Shown here: positions 13,982 through 21,189 of the stretch, in pieces
Numbering within the stretch: position 1 is the first letter of the stretch
Layout of the letters: the number at the start of each line of letters is the position of its first letter
DNA from: JBEKHI01 sp050012355
GTDB taxonomy: Bacteria; Actinomycetota; Actinomycetes; Streptosporangiales; Streptosporangiaceae
DNA: 24,649 nt
Reading direction: 5' to 3'
Assembly (NCBI GenBank): GCA_050012355.1
Contig: JBEKHI010000076.1
Location: forward strand, 1 to 24,649
Translations under genes and position numbers: made by a program
The notes under the pieces: model-generated
What the model was told of the DNA's origin: nothing
Database searches by the model: none
Seen by the model: only the letters and a program-made list of their open reading frames with translations

Positions 13982-15019
13982 CAGGTCGACGATGCGGGTC
14001 CCGCCGAACGCCGTTTTGAGCTGGACGAGGCCGGGCTGCTCGGGCGTGATGTGGCCGATGACCGCCGCCTGCTGGCCGAGCGGGTGCCCGCGCAGCGCCG
14101 CGATCGCGCGGTCGGCGTCCTCGCCGGGCACGACGGCGACCAGCCGGCCCTCGCAGGCCACGTACATCGGGTCGATGCCGAGCAGCTCGGCGGCGCCGCG
14201 AACCTCGGCCCGGACCGGTACGGCATCCTCGCTGACCAGGACTCCGACGTCGGCCGCCTTGGCGATCTCGTTGAGTATCGTCGCCACCCCGCCGCGGGTC
14301 GCGTCCCGCAGCGCCCTGGTCCGGGGAACAGCGTCGAGCAAGGCAGCCACCAGCGTGTTGAGCGGGGCGGTGTCGGACTCCAGATCGGCCTCGATGTCCA
14401 GCTCGCCGCGGGCCAGCATGATCGTGACCCCGTGGTCGCCAATCGACCCGGAGACGATGACGGCGTCGCCCGGCTGAGCGGTCGCGACCCCGAGCGTCAC
14501 GTCCCGTTCGAGGAGCCCGACCCCGGCGGTGTTGATGTAGCAGCCGTCGGCCTTGCCCTTCTGCACCACCTTGGTGTCACCGGTGACGATCTGGATCCCG
14601 GCGCTGGCGGCCGCGGCCCGCATGGACTCCACGACGCGGGCCAGGTCGGCGATCGGGAAGCCTTCCTCCAGGATGAAGCCCGCCGACAGGTACAGCGGCG
14701 TCGCGCCGGCCACCGACAGGTCGTTCACCGTGCCGTTGACGGCCAGGTCGCCGATGTCACCGCCGGGGAAGAACAGCGGGGACACCACGTAGGAGTCGGT
14801 GGTGAGCGCGATCCTGGCCCCGCCGACCCGCAGTTGCGCGGAGTCCTCGAGCGGTTCCAGCAGCGGGTTGCGGAACGCGTCGAGGAAGATCGCCTCGATC
14901 AGCGTGTGGGTCGCCTTGCCGCCCGCGCCGTGCGACATCGTGATGCGTTCTTCCCGCACCTTCGGCTTGCGGCGGCGGATCCGCTCGATGCGATCGAGCA
15001 CCTGCTCTTCGCGGTTCAT
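13949..15019 (-). CDS. hypE: HypE hydrogenase maturation protein (thiocyanate formation)
   Basis: The 356-residue protein is from the PurM/ThiL-like ATP-dependent family. HypE dehydrates a thiocarboxamide on its own C-terminal cysteine to a thiocyanate and donates CN to iron on HypCD. The required tail is present: the protein ends PRIC. Other marks are MSHGAGGKATHTLIEAIFLDAF, LTTDSYVVSPLFFPGGDIG, VTGDTKVV and ATRGGVATILNEI. The ATG at 15019 overlaps the hypD stop by 4 bp. An upstream in-frame extension to 15166 is rejected because it lies in hypD and reads as nonsense. The 3' end is antisense to the last 33 bp of hypF. Confidence 0.95.
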   Translation of the reverse strand: MNREEQVLDRIERIRRRKPKVREERITMSHGAGGKATHTLIEAIFLDAFRNPLLEPLEDSAQLRVGGARIALTTDSYVVSPLFFPGGDIGDLAVNGTVNDLSVAGATPLYLSAGFILEEGFPIADLARVVESMRAAAASAGIQIVTGDTKVVQKGKADGCYINTAGVGLLERDVTLGVATAQPGDAVIVSGSIGDHGVTIMLARGELDIEADLESDTAPLNTLVAALLDAVPRTRALRDATRGGVATILNEIAKAADVGVLVSEDAVPVRAEVRGAAELLGIDPMYVACEGRLVAVVPGEDADRAIAALRGHPLGQQAAVIGHITPEQPGLVQLKTAFGGTRIVDLLVGDPLPRIC

Positions 15020-16149
15020 GGTCTTGTTCCGATTGTCACGTCTACTCGCTGCCGGCTGATGCGACCGTAGTTGTAGTACGCCGCGCAGGCGCCTTCCGGC
15101 GACACCATGCAGGTGCCAATGGGGGTCTCCGGCGTGCACGCGGTGCCGAACACCTTGCACTCCCACGGCTTGAGCACGCCCTTGAGCACCTCACCGCACT
15201 GGCAGGCCTTCGGGTCGGCGACCCGTACGCCCGGCACCTCGAAGAGCAGCTCCGCGTCGAAGCGCGCGTACTGCTCGTGGACCTTCAGCGCCGAGTGCGA
15301 GATGAACCCGAGGCCGCGCCATTCGAAGTAGGGCCGCAGCTCCATCGTCTGCCCGATGGCCTTGAGTGCCACCAGGTTCCCGTCCCACGGCACCACCCGG
15401 CCGTACTGGTTCTCCACCTCGGACCGGTTCTGGCTCAGCTGCAGCATGAGCATGTAGATGGACTGCAGGATGTCCAGCGGCTCGAAGCCGGCCACCACGA
15501 CCGGCTTGCCGTAGTCGCGCGCGATGAACTCATACGGGCGGCAGCCGATCACGGTCGACACGTGCCCCGGCCCGATGAACCCGTCGAGCCGCAGGTCCGG
15601 TGAGTCGAGGATCGCCTTGATCGCCGGGATGATCGTGACGTGGTTGCAGAACACCGAGAAGTTCATCAGCCCCAGGGCGGCGGCGCGCAGCACCGTCATC
15701 GCCGTGGACGGCGCGGTGGTCTCGAAGCCGATCGCCATGAAGACAATCCGCTTATCAGGATTCTGCTTGGCGATCTTCAGCGAGTCGAGCGGGGAGTACA
15801 CCATGCGTATGTCGGTGCCCCGGGCCTTGGCGTCGAAGAACGATCCGTTGCCGCCAGGGACCCGCATCATGTCGCCGAACGAGGTCATGATCACGTCTGG
15901 CTGGGAAGCCAGGTGCATGGCGTCGTCCACCCGGCCCATCGGGATCACGCACACCGGGCAGCCGGGGCCGTGCACCAGCGTGATGGACTCGGGCAGGTAG
16001 TCCTCGAGGCCGTGCTTGTAGATCGTGTGGGTGTGCCCGCCGCACACCTCCATCAGCTTGTACTGGCGCCCCGGCTCGCACAGCCCCGCGATCTTCGCGG
16101 CGAGCGCGCGCGCCTTGTCGGCGTCGCGGAATTCATCAACGAAGCGCAT
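15016..16149 (-). CDS. hypD: HypD Fe(CN)2CO assembly scaffold
   Basis: The 377-residue protein carries all HypD hallmarks: MEVCGGHTHTIYKHGL, HGPGCPVCVIP, SFGDMMRVPG, GFETTAPSTA, GPGHVSTVIG and the C-terminal iron-sulfur cysteines (ACQCGEVLKG, PWECKVFG, IGTCMVSPEGACAAYY). HypD with HypC holds the iron while CN and CO ligands are added. The ATG at 16149 is 8 bp after the hypC stop, with GGAGAA before it. The extended frame upstream to 16296 falls in hypC and is not used. The stop overlaps hypE by 4 bp. Nothing is missing. Confidence 0.96.
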   Translation of the reverse strand: MRFVDEFRDADKARALAAKIAGLCEPGRQYKLMEVCGGHTHTIYKHGLEDYLPESITLVHGPGCPVCVIPMGRVDDAMHLASQPDVIMTSFGDMMRVPGGNGSFFDAKARGTDIRMVYSPLDSLKIAKQNPDKRIVFMAIGFETTAPSTAMTVLRAAALGLMNFSVFCNHVTIIPAIKAILDSPDLRLDGFIGPGHVSTVIGCRPYEFIARDYGKPVVVAGFEPLDILQSIYMLMLQLSQNRSEVENQYGRVVPWDGNLVALKAIGQTMELRPYFEWRGLGFISHSALKVHEQYARFDAELLFEVPGVRVADPKACQCGEVLKGVLKPWECKVFGTACTPETPIGTCMVSPEGACAAYYNYGRISRQRVDVTIGTRP

Positions 16150-16157
16150 TGGTTCTC

Positions 16158-16430
16158 CTATTCGATCAGGGACTCCCGCAGTGCCTGGATCTCGTCCTCG
16201 TAGGCCTGGCCGATGCCCTCGAGGAACGCCATGGCCGCCGCCGCCTCGTCCTCGTCGATCTTCGACAGGGCGAACCCGACATGGATGAGTACCCACTCGC
16301 CCGGCACCGGCCGGTCGTCGGCGAGCAGGCCGATGTTGATCAGCCGCCGGACGCCACTCACGTCCACCTTGGCCAGATCGGGCTGATCGGCAAGGATCTC
16401 GATCACCTCACCGGGTATGCCTAGGCACAT
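16158..16430 (-). CDS. hypC: HypC/HupF hydrogenase chaperone
   Basis: The 90-residue protein starts MCLGIPGEV. Cys2 is the residue that binds HypD and the large-subunit precursor, and the following OB-fold-like beta segment has the family motif VPGEWVLIHVGFALSKIDEDEA. It shuttles the Fe(CN)2CO unit from HypD to the apo large subunit. The ATG at 16430 is fixed by the need for Cys at position 2 and lies 23 bp inside the end of the SIS gene, which suggests coupled translation. It is the canonical copy; a divergent HypC-like protein is encoded two genes upstream. Confidence 0.95.
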   Translation of the reverse strand: MCLGIPGEVIEILADQPDLAKVDVSGVRRLINIGLLADDRPVPGEWVLIHVGFALSKIDEDEAAAAMAFLEGIGQAYEDEIQALRESLIE

Positions 16431-17061
16431 CTGCCATCCCCTCCTGGGTGAGTTCGCACAGCACCTGGTAGATCGTGGTCTGCGCTTCCTGGATCCGGTG
16501 AATCGATGTCGACGGCGCCACGAACAGGTAGTCGATGCTGTCCAGCTCGGCCAGCTTGCCGCCGTCGTAGCCCGCCAGCGCGATGGTGAGCATGCCGCGG
16601 CGACTGGCCTCGTCGAAGGCGCGCAGCAGGTTGGGTGAGTTGCCGCTGGTGGACAGGCCGACCGCGATGTCGTGGCGGCCGCCAAAGGCGGCGAGCTGCC
16701 GGGCGAACACGACCTCGACGCCGATGTCGTTGCCGAGCGCGGTCACCACCGCCGTGTCGTTGGCCAGCCCGAACGCGGGCAACGGCCTGGTGTCACCGGT
16801 TGGGTTCAGGAACAGCGTGGCGAGCTGCTGCGCGTCGGTGGCGCTGCCGCCGTTACCGAAGGCGAACAGCTTGCCGCCCGCCGCGAACCGGGCGGCCGCG
16901 TCGCGCGCGCACCGTTCCAGCCGGGCGCCGTCCCGCGCGGCGATGACGCGGCGCAGCTCGGCGATCTCTTCGGTCTTGGCGACCGTCGAGGCCTGAACCT
17001 GCTCGAGCACGGCGGCAAGGTCAGTCTTGTCCGAGTACAGGAACGGGTACAGCGACTCCAT
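16408..17061 (-). CDS. Stand-alone SIS-domain protein (GmhA/DiaA-like)
   Basis: The 217-residue SIS protein resembles sedoheptulose-7-phosphate isomerase (GmhA) and the non-catalytic DiaA. The sugar-phosphate loop is present (FAFGNGGSATDAQQL at 68-80, LSTSGNSPNLL at 136-146). The four GmhA zinc-ligand positions align to Gln79, Leu83, Gln191 and Gln199, so three of four are changed and isomerase activity is doubtful. It is a paralogue of the SIS half of the HypA fusion two genes upstream. The ATG at 17061 (MESLYPFLY) is chosen; a GTG at 17079 adds six residues and follows a G-run. Either start overlaps the preceding gene (41 or 59 bp). Its role in hydrogenase maturation is unknown. Confidence 0.85.
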   Translation of the reverse strand: MESLYPFLYSDKTDLAAVLEQVQASTVAKTEEIAELRRVIAARDGARLERCARDAAARFAAGGKLFAFGNGGSATDAQQLATLFLNPTGDTRPLPAFGLANDTAVVTALGNDIGVEVVFARQLAAFGGRHDIAVGLSTSGNSPNLLRAFDEASRRGMLTIALAGYDGGKLAELDSIDYLFVAPSTSIHRIQEAQTTIYQVLCELTQEGMADVPRHTR

Positions 17062-17281
17062 TGGATCCGTTGGTCTCACCCCCCACGACGGCGATGGCTT
17101 CCCTGGCGTGTACCAGGATCGTGTCGCCCACTCGCGCCGTCACCAGCGCGACGCTGACCGTCTCCTCGCTCGCGCCAGCGTCCACGACGGCCATCTCGTC
17201 ATCCAGCAGCCGCAGCACCCTGACCTCGACCGCGGTATCCGAGCAGGTGACGCAGACGTCGTCGCGGCATTCCCAGGTCAC
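17021..17281 (-). CDS. Divergent HypC/HupF-like chaperone
   Basis: The 86-residue protein looks like a HypC-family beta-barrel: a core with EVRVLRLLDDEMAVVDAG, then ARVGDTILVHAREAIAVVG, matching HypC's VGDYVLVHAGFA pattern. It does not start MC. Instead it begins MTWECRDDVCVTCSD, with Cys5, Cys10 and Cys13. The GTG start at 17281 overlaps the upstream stop as GTGA, which fixes it; the frame upstream to 17326 is inside the previous gene. It may be a specialised carrier beside canonical HypC, or bind metal through the Cys cluster. The extended tail (about 70-86) is Gly/Val-rich and overlaps the start of the SIS gene. Confidence 0.75.
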   Translation of the reverse strand: MTWECRDDVCVTCSDTAVEVRVLRLLDDEMAVVDAGASEETVSVALVTARVGDTILVHAREAIAVVGGETNGSNGVAVPVPVLGQD

Positions 17282-18075
17282 GAGATCACCGCCGGCTGCT
17301 CGAAGAACACGTGAACCAGCTCCCACAGAATGTGATACGTCGTCACGTGTACCTCCTTGACGATCCGCGGATCATCGCTGGCCGCGACCAGGACGTGGTC
17401 CGCCGCTATCGGGTCCCCGCCGACTAGGGCAACCGTGAGCAGGCCCAGCTCGGCGGCGGTCTTGAGGCCGGCGATGACGCTGGGGCTGTTTCCGATGCCG
17501 AGCGCGATGTCGGCCGGGTCGGCCACGTAGCGGATCTGGTGGGCGAAGATCGCGTCTACGCCGTCGCGTTCGGCGATCCCGGTGACCGTCGCCACGTCGG
17601 TGGTCAGGGCTATGGCGGGCAGCGCGCGCTTGCCGACCAGCACCGGGTGGACGAACTCCACCGCGACGTGCTGGGCGTCCGCGCTCGCCCCGCCGGTGCC
17701 GAAGGTCACGAGCTTTCCGCCCTGCTGGAACCGGACCGCCATGGCATGGCAGGCCGCCGCGACCGCGCCCGCCTGCCCCGCCAGGTGCCGCGTCGCCTCC
17801 TCCCGCAGCGCGAAACGGCGGGTGACCTCAGCGCCGTCCTCGGACGCGTACCTGATCCACTCCAGCGTCAGCTCCTCGCCGGGCACCGTGATGACTTCCA
17901 CGACGGCGTCCGCCGCCTCCGTGCCGGCCGCGATCATGCTGAACGCCTGCGCCATCGACGGCGGGTCGACCACGTGGCGCTCCCCGCAGCGCACCCGGAT
18001 GCCAGCGACCCGGCGGCCCGCGGCGCGCTTGAGCACGGCCTCCAGAACGCCCTCACACAGTCCGAATTCGTGCAT
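17278..18075 (-). CDS. hypA: HypA N-domain fused to SIS domain
   Basis: Residues 1 to about 68 match the nickel-binding half of HypA. They start MHEFGLCEGVLEAVLKRA with His2, the nickel ligand, and continue VAGIRVRCGERHVVDPPSMAQAFSMI and VVEVITVPG. HypA should then have a zinc ribbon with two CxxC pairs, but none is present. Instead a SIS domain follows (about 85-265; FGTGGASADAQHVAVEF, GIGNSPSVIAGL, IVKEVHVTTYHILWEL). The GmhA metal positions align to His136, Glu140, Lys240 and His248, so three of four are kept. GGGAG precedes the ATG at 18075. The fusion is one continuous frame. It may insert nickel and sense or bind a sugar phosphate; this is inference. Confidence 0.85.
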   Translation of the reverse strand: MHEFGLCEGVLEAVLKRAAGRRVAGIRVRCGERHVVDPPSMAQAFSMIAAGTEAADAVVEVITVPGEELTLEWIRYASEDGAEVTRRFALREEATRHLAGQAGAVAAACHAMAVRFQQGGKLVTFGTGGASADAQHVAVEFVHPVLVGKRALPAIALTTDVATVTGIAERDGVDAIFAHQIRYVADPADIALGIGNSPSVIAGLKTAAELGLLTVALVGGDPIAADHVLVAASDDPRIVKEVHVTTYHILWELVHVFFEQPAVIS

Positions 18076-18086
18076 GTCGCTCCCTG

Positions 18087-18191
18087 CTACATCTCCCGGA
18101 TTTCCAGATACCGCTTTATGTCCGGCAGCGAGTTGACCACCACGACGATGATCGCCACGATGACCGCCGCCTTGATCAGCCTGCTGAGCAT
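18087..18191 (-). CDS. 34-aa single-span membrane peptide (DUF6893-like)
   Basis: This tiny CDS starts MLSRLIKAAVIVAIIVVVV, then NSLPDIKRYLEIREM. One strongly hydrophobic segment (8-19) is flanked by Arg4/Lys7 and a charged C-terminal helix with PDIKRYLEIR. I recall a family of such actinobacterial peptides (DUF6893 small proteins). The ATG is preceded by an AAGGAAGAAGGCGG ribosome site, and it overlaps the protease end by 16 bp and ends 11 bp before hypA, so it is part of the operon. It could anchor the maturation machinery or the hydrogenase to the membrane; this is inferred. Confidence 0.8.
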   Translation of the reverse strand: MLSRLIKAAVIVAIIVVVVNSLPDIKRYLEIREM

Positions 18192-18667
18192 TTACCGCCT
18201 TCTTCCTTTCGGTTCCCGAGGATCTCCTCTACTGCTCGGACCGCGTGCGGCAACGCCGCCTGCACCTGTTCCGACAGCCCCATGCCCGGGCTCACGTCAG
18301 CGGGCTCGCAGGCCACCACCAGGCTGCGCCCTGGCCGGCCGCCCATCGAGGCGATCATCGCGAATATCTCGTCCGGTGCCAGGCCGTGCGCGTCCATCAC
18401 CCCCAGCACGGGGTCCGCTGGCAGTTCGACCTCGAGGACGGTGACGGTGCCCGGCTCGTGACCGTTAGGCGCGGCGTCGATCAGCACGAACAGATCGCAG
18501 CCGTCGAGCAGCTCGTACACCAGGTGGACACCGCGGATACCGAAGTCCTTGATCTCGACGCCCGGCTGGCTAGGGCGGTCAGCCAGCAGCCTTGCCACCT
18601 CGACGCCGAACGCGTCGTCGCGCTGGAAGATGTTGCCGACCCCGGCCACCAGGGTCCTGCTAGCCAT
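18176..18667 (-). CDS. Hydrogenase maturation protease (HybD/HycI family)
   Basis: This 163-residue endopeptidase is expected to remove the C-terminal tail of the large subunit after nickel insertion. The family pattern GVGNIFQRDDAFGVEVA opens the protein. Nickel-sensing positions align to Asp18 (Glu16 in HybD), Asp64 (LIDAAP) and His94 (DAHGLAP). The substrate would be HhyL, whose tail begins after the His of its last DPCxxCxxH motif. The ATG at 18667 overlaps the preceding 409-aa gene by 8 bp. The length is typical for the family. The C-terminal KEEGGKCSAG is encoded over the ribosome site of the small membrane peptide. Confidence 0.93.
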   Translation of the reverse strand: MASRTLVAGVGNIFQRDDAFGVEVARLLADRPSQPGVEIKDFGIRGVHLVYELLDGCDLFVLIDAAPNGHEPGTVTVLEVELPADPVLGVMDAHGLAPDEIFAMIASMGGRPGRSLVVACEPADVSPGMGLSEQVQAALPHAVRAVEEILGNRKEEGGKCSAG

Positions 18668-19889
18668 CGGGCTCGACCTCGTCCGGCGCGAAGTACAGGA
18701 AGCGGCCGTGTGCGGAACGCAGCTCCGGGTCCGGGTCGTCAGCCAGCGTGACGGCCAGGTAAGCGCGGTCCTCGACGTCGTAAAGGACCGCCGCGACCAC
18801 GGCTGGCCTGCCCGCCAGGAACATGTCCTGGGCGTCGGCCCGCCGGACGCCTGGTCGCAGCGTGACCCGGCTGCCGCGGGCGACCTGGCAGCCGTTCACC
18901 GTGACGGCGTCGGTGCCCGGCGACACCGAGGCGTCCGCCTCCGGGTCCCACCACGGGGCGGCCGGCGGACGTAGCGTGCCGTGCAGCCGTTCCAGGGTCG
19001 CGCCGTCCATCGACTCCACCCGGTCGATGAGCGCGGCGGCGCGCGGGTCGGTGTCGCGGGCCTGCTGTTTCTCCGCGTCCGACAGCGCCAGGGTGCGCAG
19101 CGTGAGGATCTCGTCGATCTCGGTGCCGTCGTATAGCTCGCCGGGGCTTTCCGGCGCTAGCTCGGGGTGGTCGGGCAGGATGATCGGGGAGGCCAGCATC
19201 ACCTCGTGCCCGTCGCCCGAGTCGGCGAGCACCGGCCAGCAGCCGGTGTTCTCGCAGGCTTTGACGGCGGCGGCGGCCCACTCGGGCGGATCGGTCATCG
19301 AGACGAACCGGCCGTCGGACACGGTGATGATCATGTGCACCGCGACCAGCGCGGTCGGCAGCGCGTCGTCGCGGCTCGCTGGCTGGCTGGCCGATGTGTT
19401 CCGCACCCGCACGTTCAGCCGGGCGGCCTGCCAGGGGCCGGGCAGCGGGGTCGCCTGGACCGACACGGTCCCGGTCAGCGGCTCGCGGCGCCGGATGACC
19501 CGCGCGCCCGCGTGCTCGGCGGGTTCCTCGCTGCCGGGCACCCGGAAGTCGGTGGCGGAGCCTTCGCTCAGCAGCCGCCGGCTGCCGACGCGGACCCGGA
19601 CCTCCTGCTCCACCGCCTCATCCCAGGCAGGCTCCTGGGCCGAGGTTCGCCGCTGCACCTGGAGGAAACGGACGATCACCTCGATGGCGGTAGGGCCGGT
19701 CCGCTCGAAGACGCACTCGGCCTGGGCGCTGGTGGTCTCCGACGGGTCGGTCTCCGCGTATCCGGGCGGCATCAGCACGCCGAACTGCCAGCGGCTGTGG
19801 TTCTTGGTGGACGACGCCCGGTACGGGTACAAGATGTAACCCTCGTACAGCACCGCGTCCGCGACCCGCCGCACGCTGTCGAGGTTCAT
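18660..19889 (-). CDS. Conserved hydrogenase-operon protein of unknown function, 409 aa
   Basis: I do not recognise a catalytic family. The protein has no signal peptide and no transmembrane segment. It has a conserved-looking N-terminal part (LYEGYILYPYRASSTKNHSR, then FGVLMPPGYAETDPSE), a middle beta-rich region with VAVHMIITVSDGRFVSMTDPPEWA, and a C-terminal domain with GSRVTLRP and an acidic end resembling a small hydrogenase-associated beta domain (RPAVVAAVLYDVEDRAYLAVTLADDPDPE). There are few Cys (Cys59, and two near CENTGCW), so it is unlikely to hold a cluster. The start overlaps the DUF6084 stop by 4 bp. I recall homologues beside actinobacterial group 1h hydrogenases. A dedicated assembly or structural role is likely but unproven. 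Confidence 0.8.
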   Translation of the reverse strand: MNLDSVRRVADAVLYEGYILYPYRASSTKNHSRWQFGVLMPPGYAETDPSETTSAQAECVFERTGPTAIEVIVRFLQVQRRTSAQEPAWDEAVEQEVRVRVGSRRLLSEGSATDFRVPGSEEPAEHAGARVIRRREPLTGTVSVQATPLPGPWQAARLNVRVRNTSASQPASRDDALPTALVAVHMIITVSDGRFVSMTDPPEWAAAAVKACENTGCWPVLADSGDGHEVMLASPIILPDHPELAPESPGELYDGTEIDEILTLRTLALSDAEKQQARDTDPRAAALIDRVESMDGATLERLHGTLRPPAAPWWDPEADASVSPGTDAVTVNGCQVARGSRVTLRPGVRRADAQDMFLAGRPAVVAAVLYDVEDRAYLAVTLADDPDPELRSAHGRFLYFAPDEVEPDG

Positions 19890-20542
19890 AGTGTCTTCGC
19901 TTCCGTTACCGGCGCGCCGGCGGCGGCGAGCAGCGCGGTGAGCGTGGCGTCCCAGGTGGGCAGGGCGTTACTCGCCTTGAACGCGGACAGCGCGTCCAGG
20001 GTCTGGCGGCTGCAGCGCAGCCACGCGCTGCCGGGGAAGTGCAGGTCGGCCAGCTCGCGCCAGACGCTGACCGGCAGCCGGAACTGGGCTTCGGAGCTCC
20101 ACGGGATGAGCTCCACGCTGAAACCCTCGCCGGAGGCCAGGAACACAGTCCCGCTGAACAGCAGCAGCAACGGGATCGCCCCATCGTCCAGGCCTTGCAG
20201 GTAGCGGGCCGACGCCACCTCCAGGTCGTAGGTGCAGGGCACCGGCAGGTCGATCTCGGTCAGTGAGCTGAAGCCGGGCACCATGGCCGAGACCGTGGTG
20301 AGCTGGATCGGCTTGACCGTGTCGGCCCAGCGCGCGGTGTCGCCGAACAGGTCATGCAGTCGTTCCGCTTCGGCCGGGCTGTACCGGCGAAGGTGCGGTT
20401 CGATGCGGATCTGGCAGCGCAGCGCGATGGCGTGTACCGGCACGCCGGTGCTCTCCGCGATCGTCAGGTGGAAGGACAGCGTCGGGGTGGCGGTGTACCG
20501 CTCAGCCCGCGCCACGGTGCAGCCGAAGGTCAGCTCTGCCAT
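19886..20542 (-). CDS. DUF6084 family protein, hydrogenase-associated
   Basis: The 218-residue protein starts MAELTFGCTVARAERYTATP and is recognised from memory as DUF6084. It is rich in beta strands (LSFHLTIAESTGVPVHAIALRCQIRIEPHLRRYS and onward) and reads like a soluble beta-sandwich with no metal motif, signal peptide or membrane span. The ATG at 20542 overlaps DUF5947 by 13 bp. The long in-frame upstream extension to 21031 lies antisense-free inside DUF5947 and reads as low-complexity nonsense, so it is excluded. It travels with DUF5947, NifU-like and the hydrogenase subunits. The function is unknown. Confidence 0.85.
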   Translation of the reverse strand: MAELTFGCTVARAERYTATPTLSFHLTIAESTGVPVHAIALRCQIRIEPHLRRYSPAEAERLHDLFGDTARWADTVKPIQLTTVSAMVPGFSSLTEIDLPVPCTYDLEVASARYLQGLDDGAIPLLLLFSGTVFLASGEGFSVELIPWSSEAQFRLPVSVWRELADLHFPGSAWLRCSRQTLDALSAFKASNALPTWDATLTALLAAAGAPVTEAKTL

Positions 20543-21189
20543 TTGGCCTCCCGTGACCGCTGTCTTAGATCCGCCAGGAACGCACCGAGGGTCTGCCGGA
20601 CTTCGGAACCGCCGTCGAAGCCGTGCCAGTTCAGCCGCAGCGCGCCCGCCAGCGCGTAGCACATGTCGACCGGGATCAGGTAGGTCTCGATGCCGTGGTC
20701 GTCGCTGGTGCCTGGCTGGCCGCGGATGACCAGGATCGCCTCGGTGTCCGGTGCCAGCTCGCGCAGCAGCGGATGCTCGGCGGCGACCTGGTCCCAGGCG
20801 GCCAGGTCGAGTTCGCATTCGGTGACACCGGCCGGGCTCGGGTAGCTGGCGACGATCCGGCCGAGGTCGGAGTTGAGGAAGAAAAACGCGATCGCGACCG
20901 GGATCCGCAGCGTGGCCCATTCGGCCTCGGTCAACGGTGTTTCCTGGTCCCGCAGGATCCGGTCGGGAACGGTGCGGTAGTGCCCGCCGGCCGCGCCATC
21001 GCGGGTAAACAGCAGTGCGCACGCGGTGCACGCGCAGACCAGCGAGCGATTCCGGACGTCCACCAGGTGTCCGTGCCGCTGCGGCATCAGCGTCTCACCG
21101 CACAGCCCGCAGCGTTCCGGCTCCGGCTCTTTGGGCGCGGAGCCTCGGGCTGGGACGGTGAACCTGCGCAACCCGCGTGTCTCGGTCAT
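20530..21189 (-). CDS. DUF5947 family protein, putative metal-binding, hydrogenase-associated
   Basis: The 219-residue protein has an N-terminal cysteine cluster, Cys27-x2-Cys30 (CGLC) and Cys52-x-Cys54-x2-Cys57 (CACTAC), like a zinc ribbon or rubredoxin-type site. An alpha/beta body follows (VAIAFFFLNSDLGRIVASYPSPAGVTEC and IPVDMCYALAGALRLNWHGFDGG). It matches DUF5947 from memory. The ATG at 21189 overlaps the NifU-like stop as ATGA. The rubredoxin-like pattern raises the idea of a redox partner or a maturation factor, since some aerobic hydrogenase operons encode a rubredoxin-type helper; here that is inference. It has no membrane segment. Confidence 0.85.
   Translation of the reverse strand: MTETRGLRRFTVPARGSAPKEPEPERCGLCGETLMPQRHGHLVDVRNRSLVCACTACALLFTRDGAAGGHYRTVPDRILRDQETPLTEAEWATLRIPVAIAFFFLNSDLGRIVASYPSPAGVTECELDLAAWDQVAAEHPLLRELAPDTEAILVIRGQPGTSDDHGIETYLIPVDMCYALAGALRLNWHGFDGGSEVRQTLGAFLADLRQRSREAKWQS

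Noticed and set aside
14051..15070. 339-codon plus-strand frame opposite hypE
   Set aside because: It is a shadow of hypE, with no recognisable protein features.
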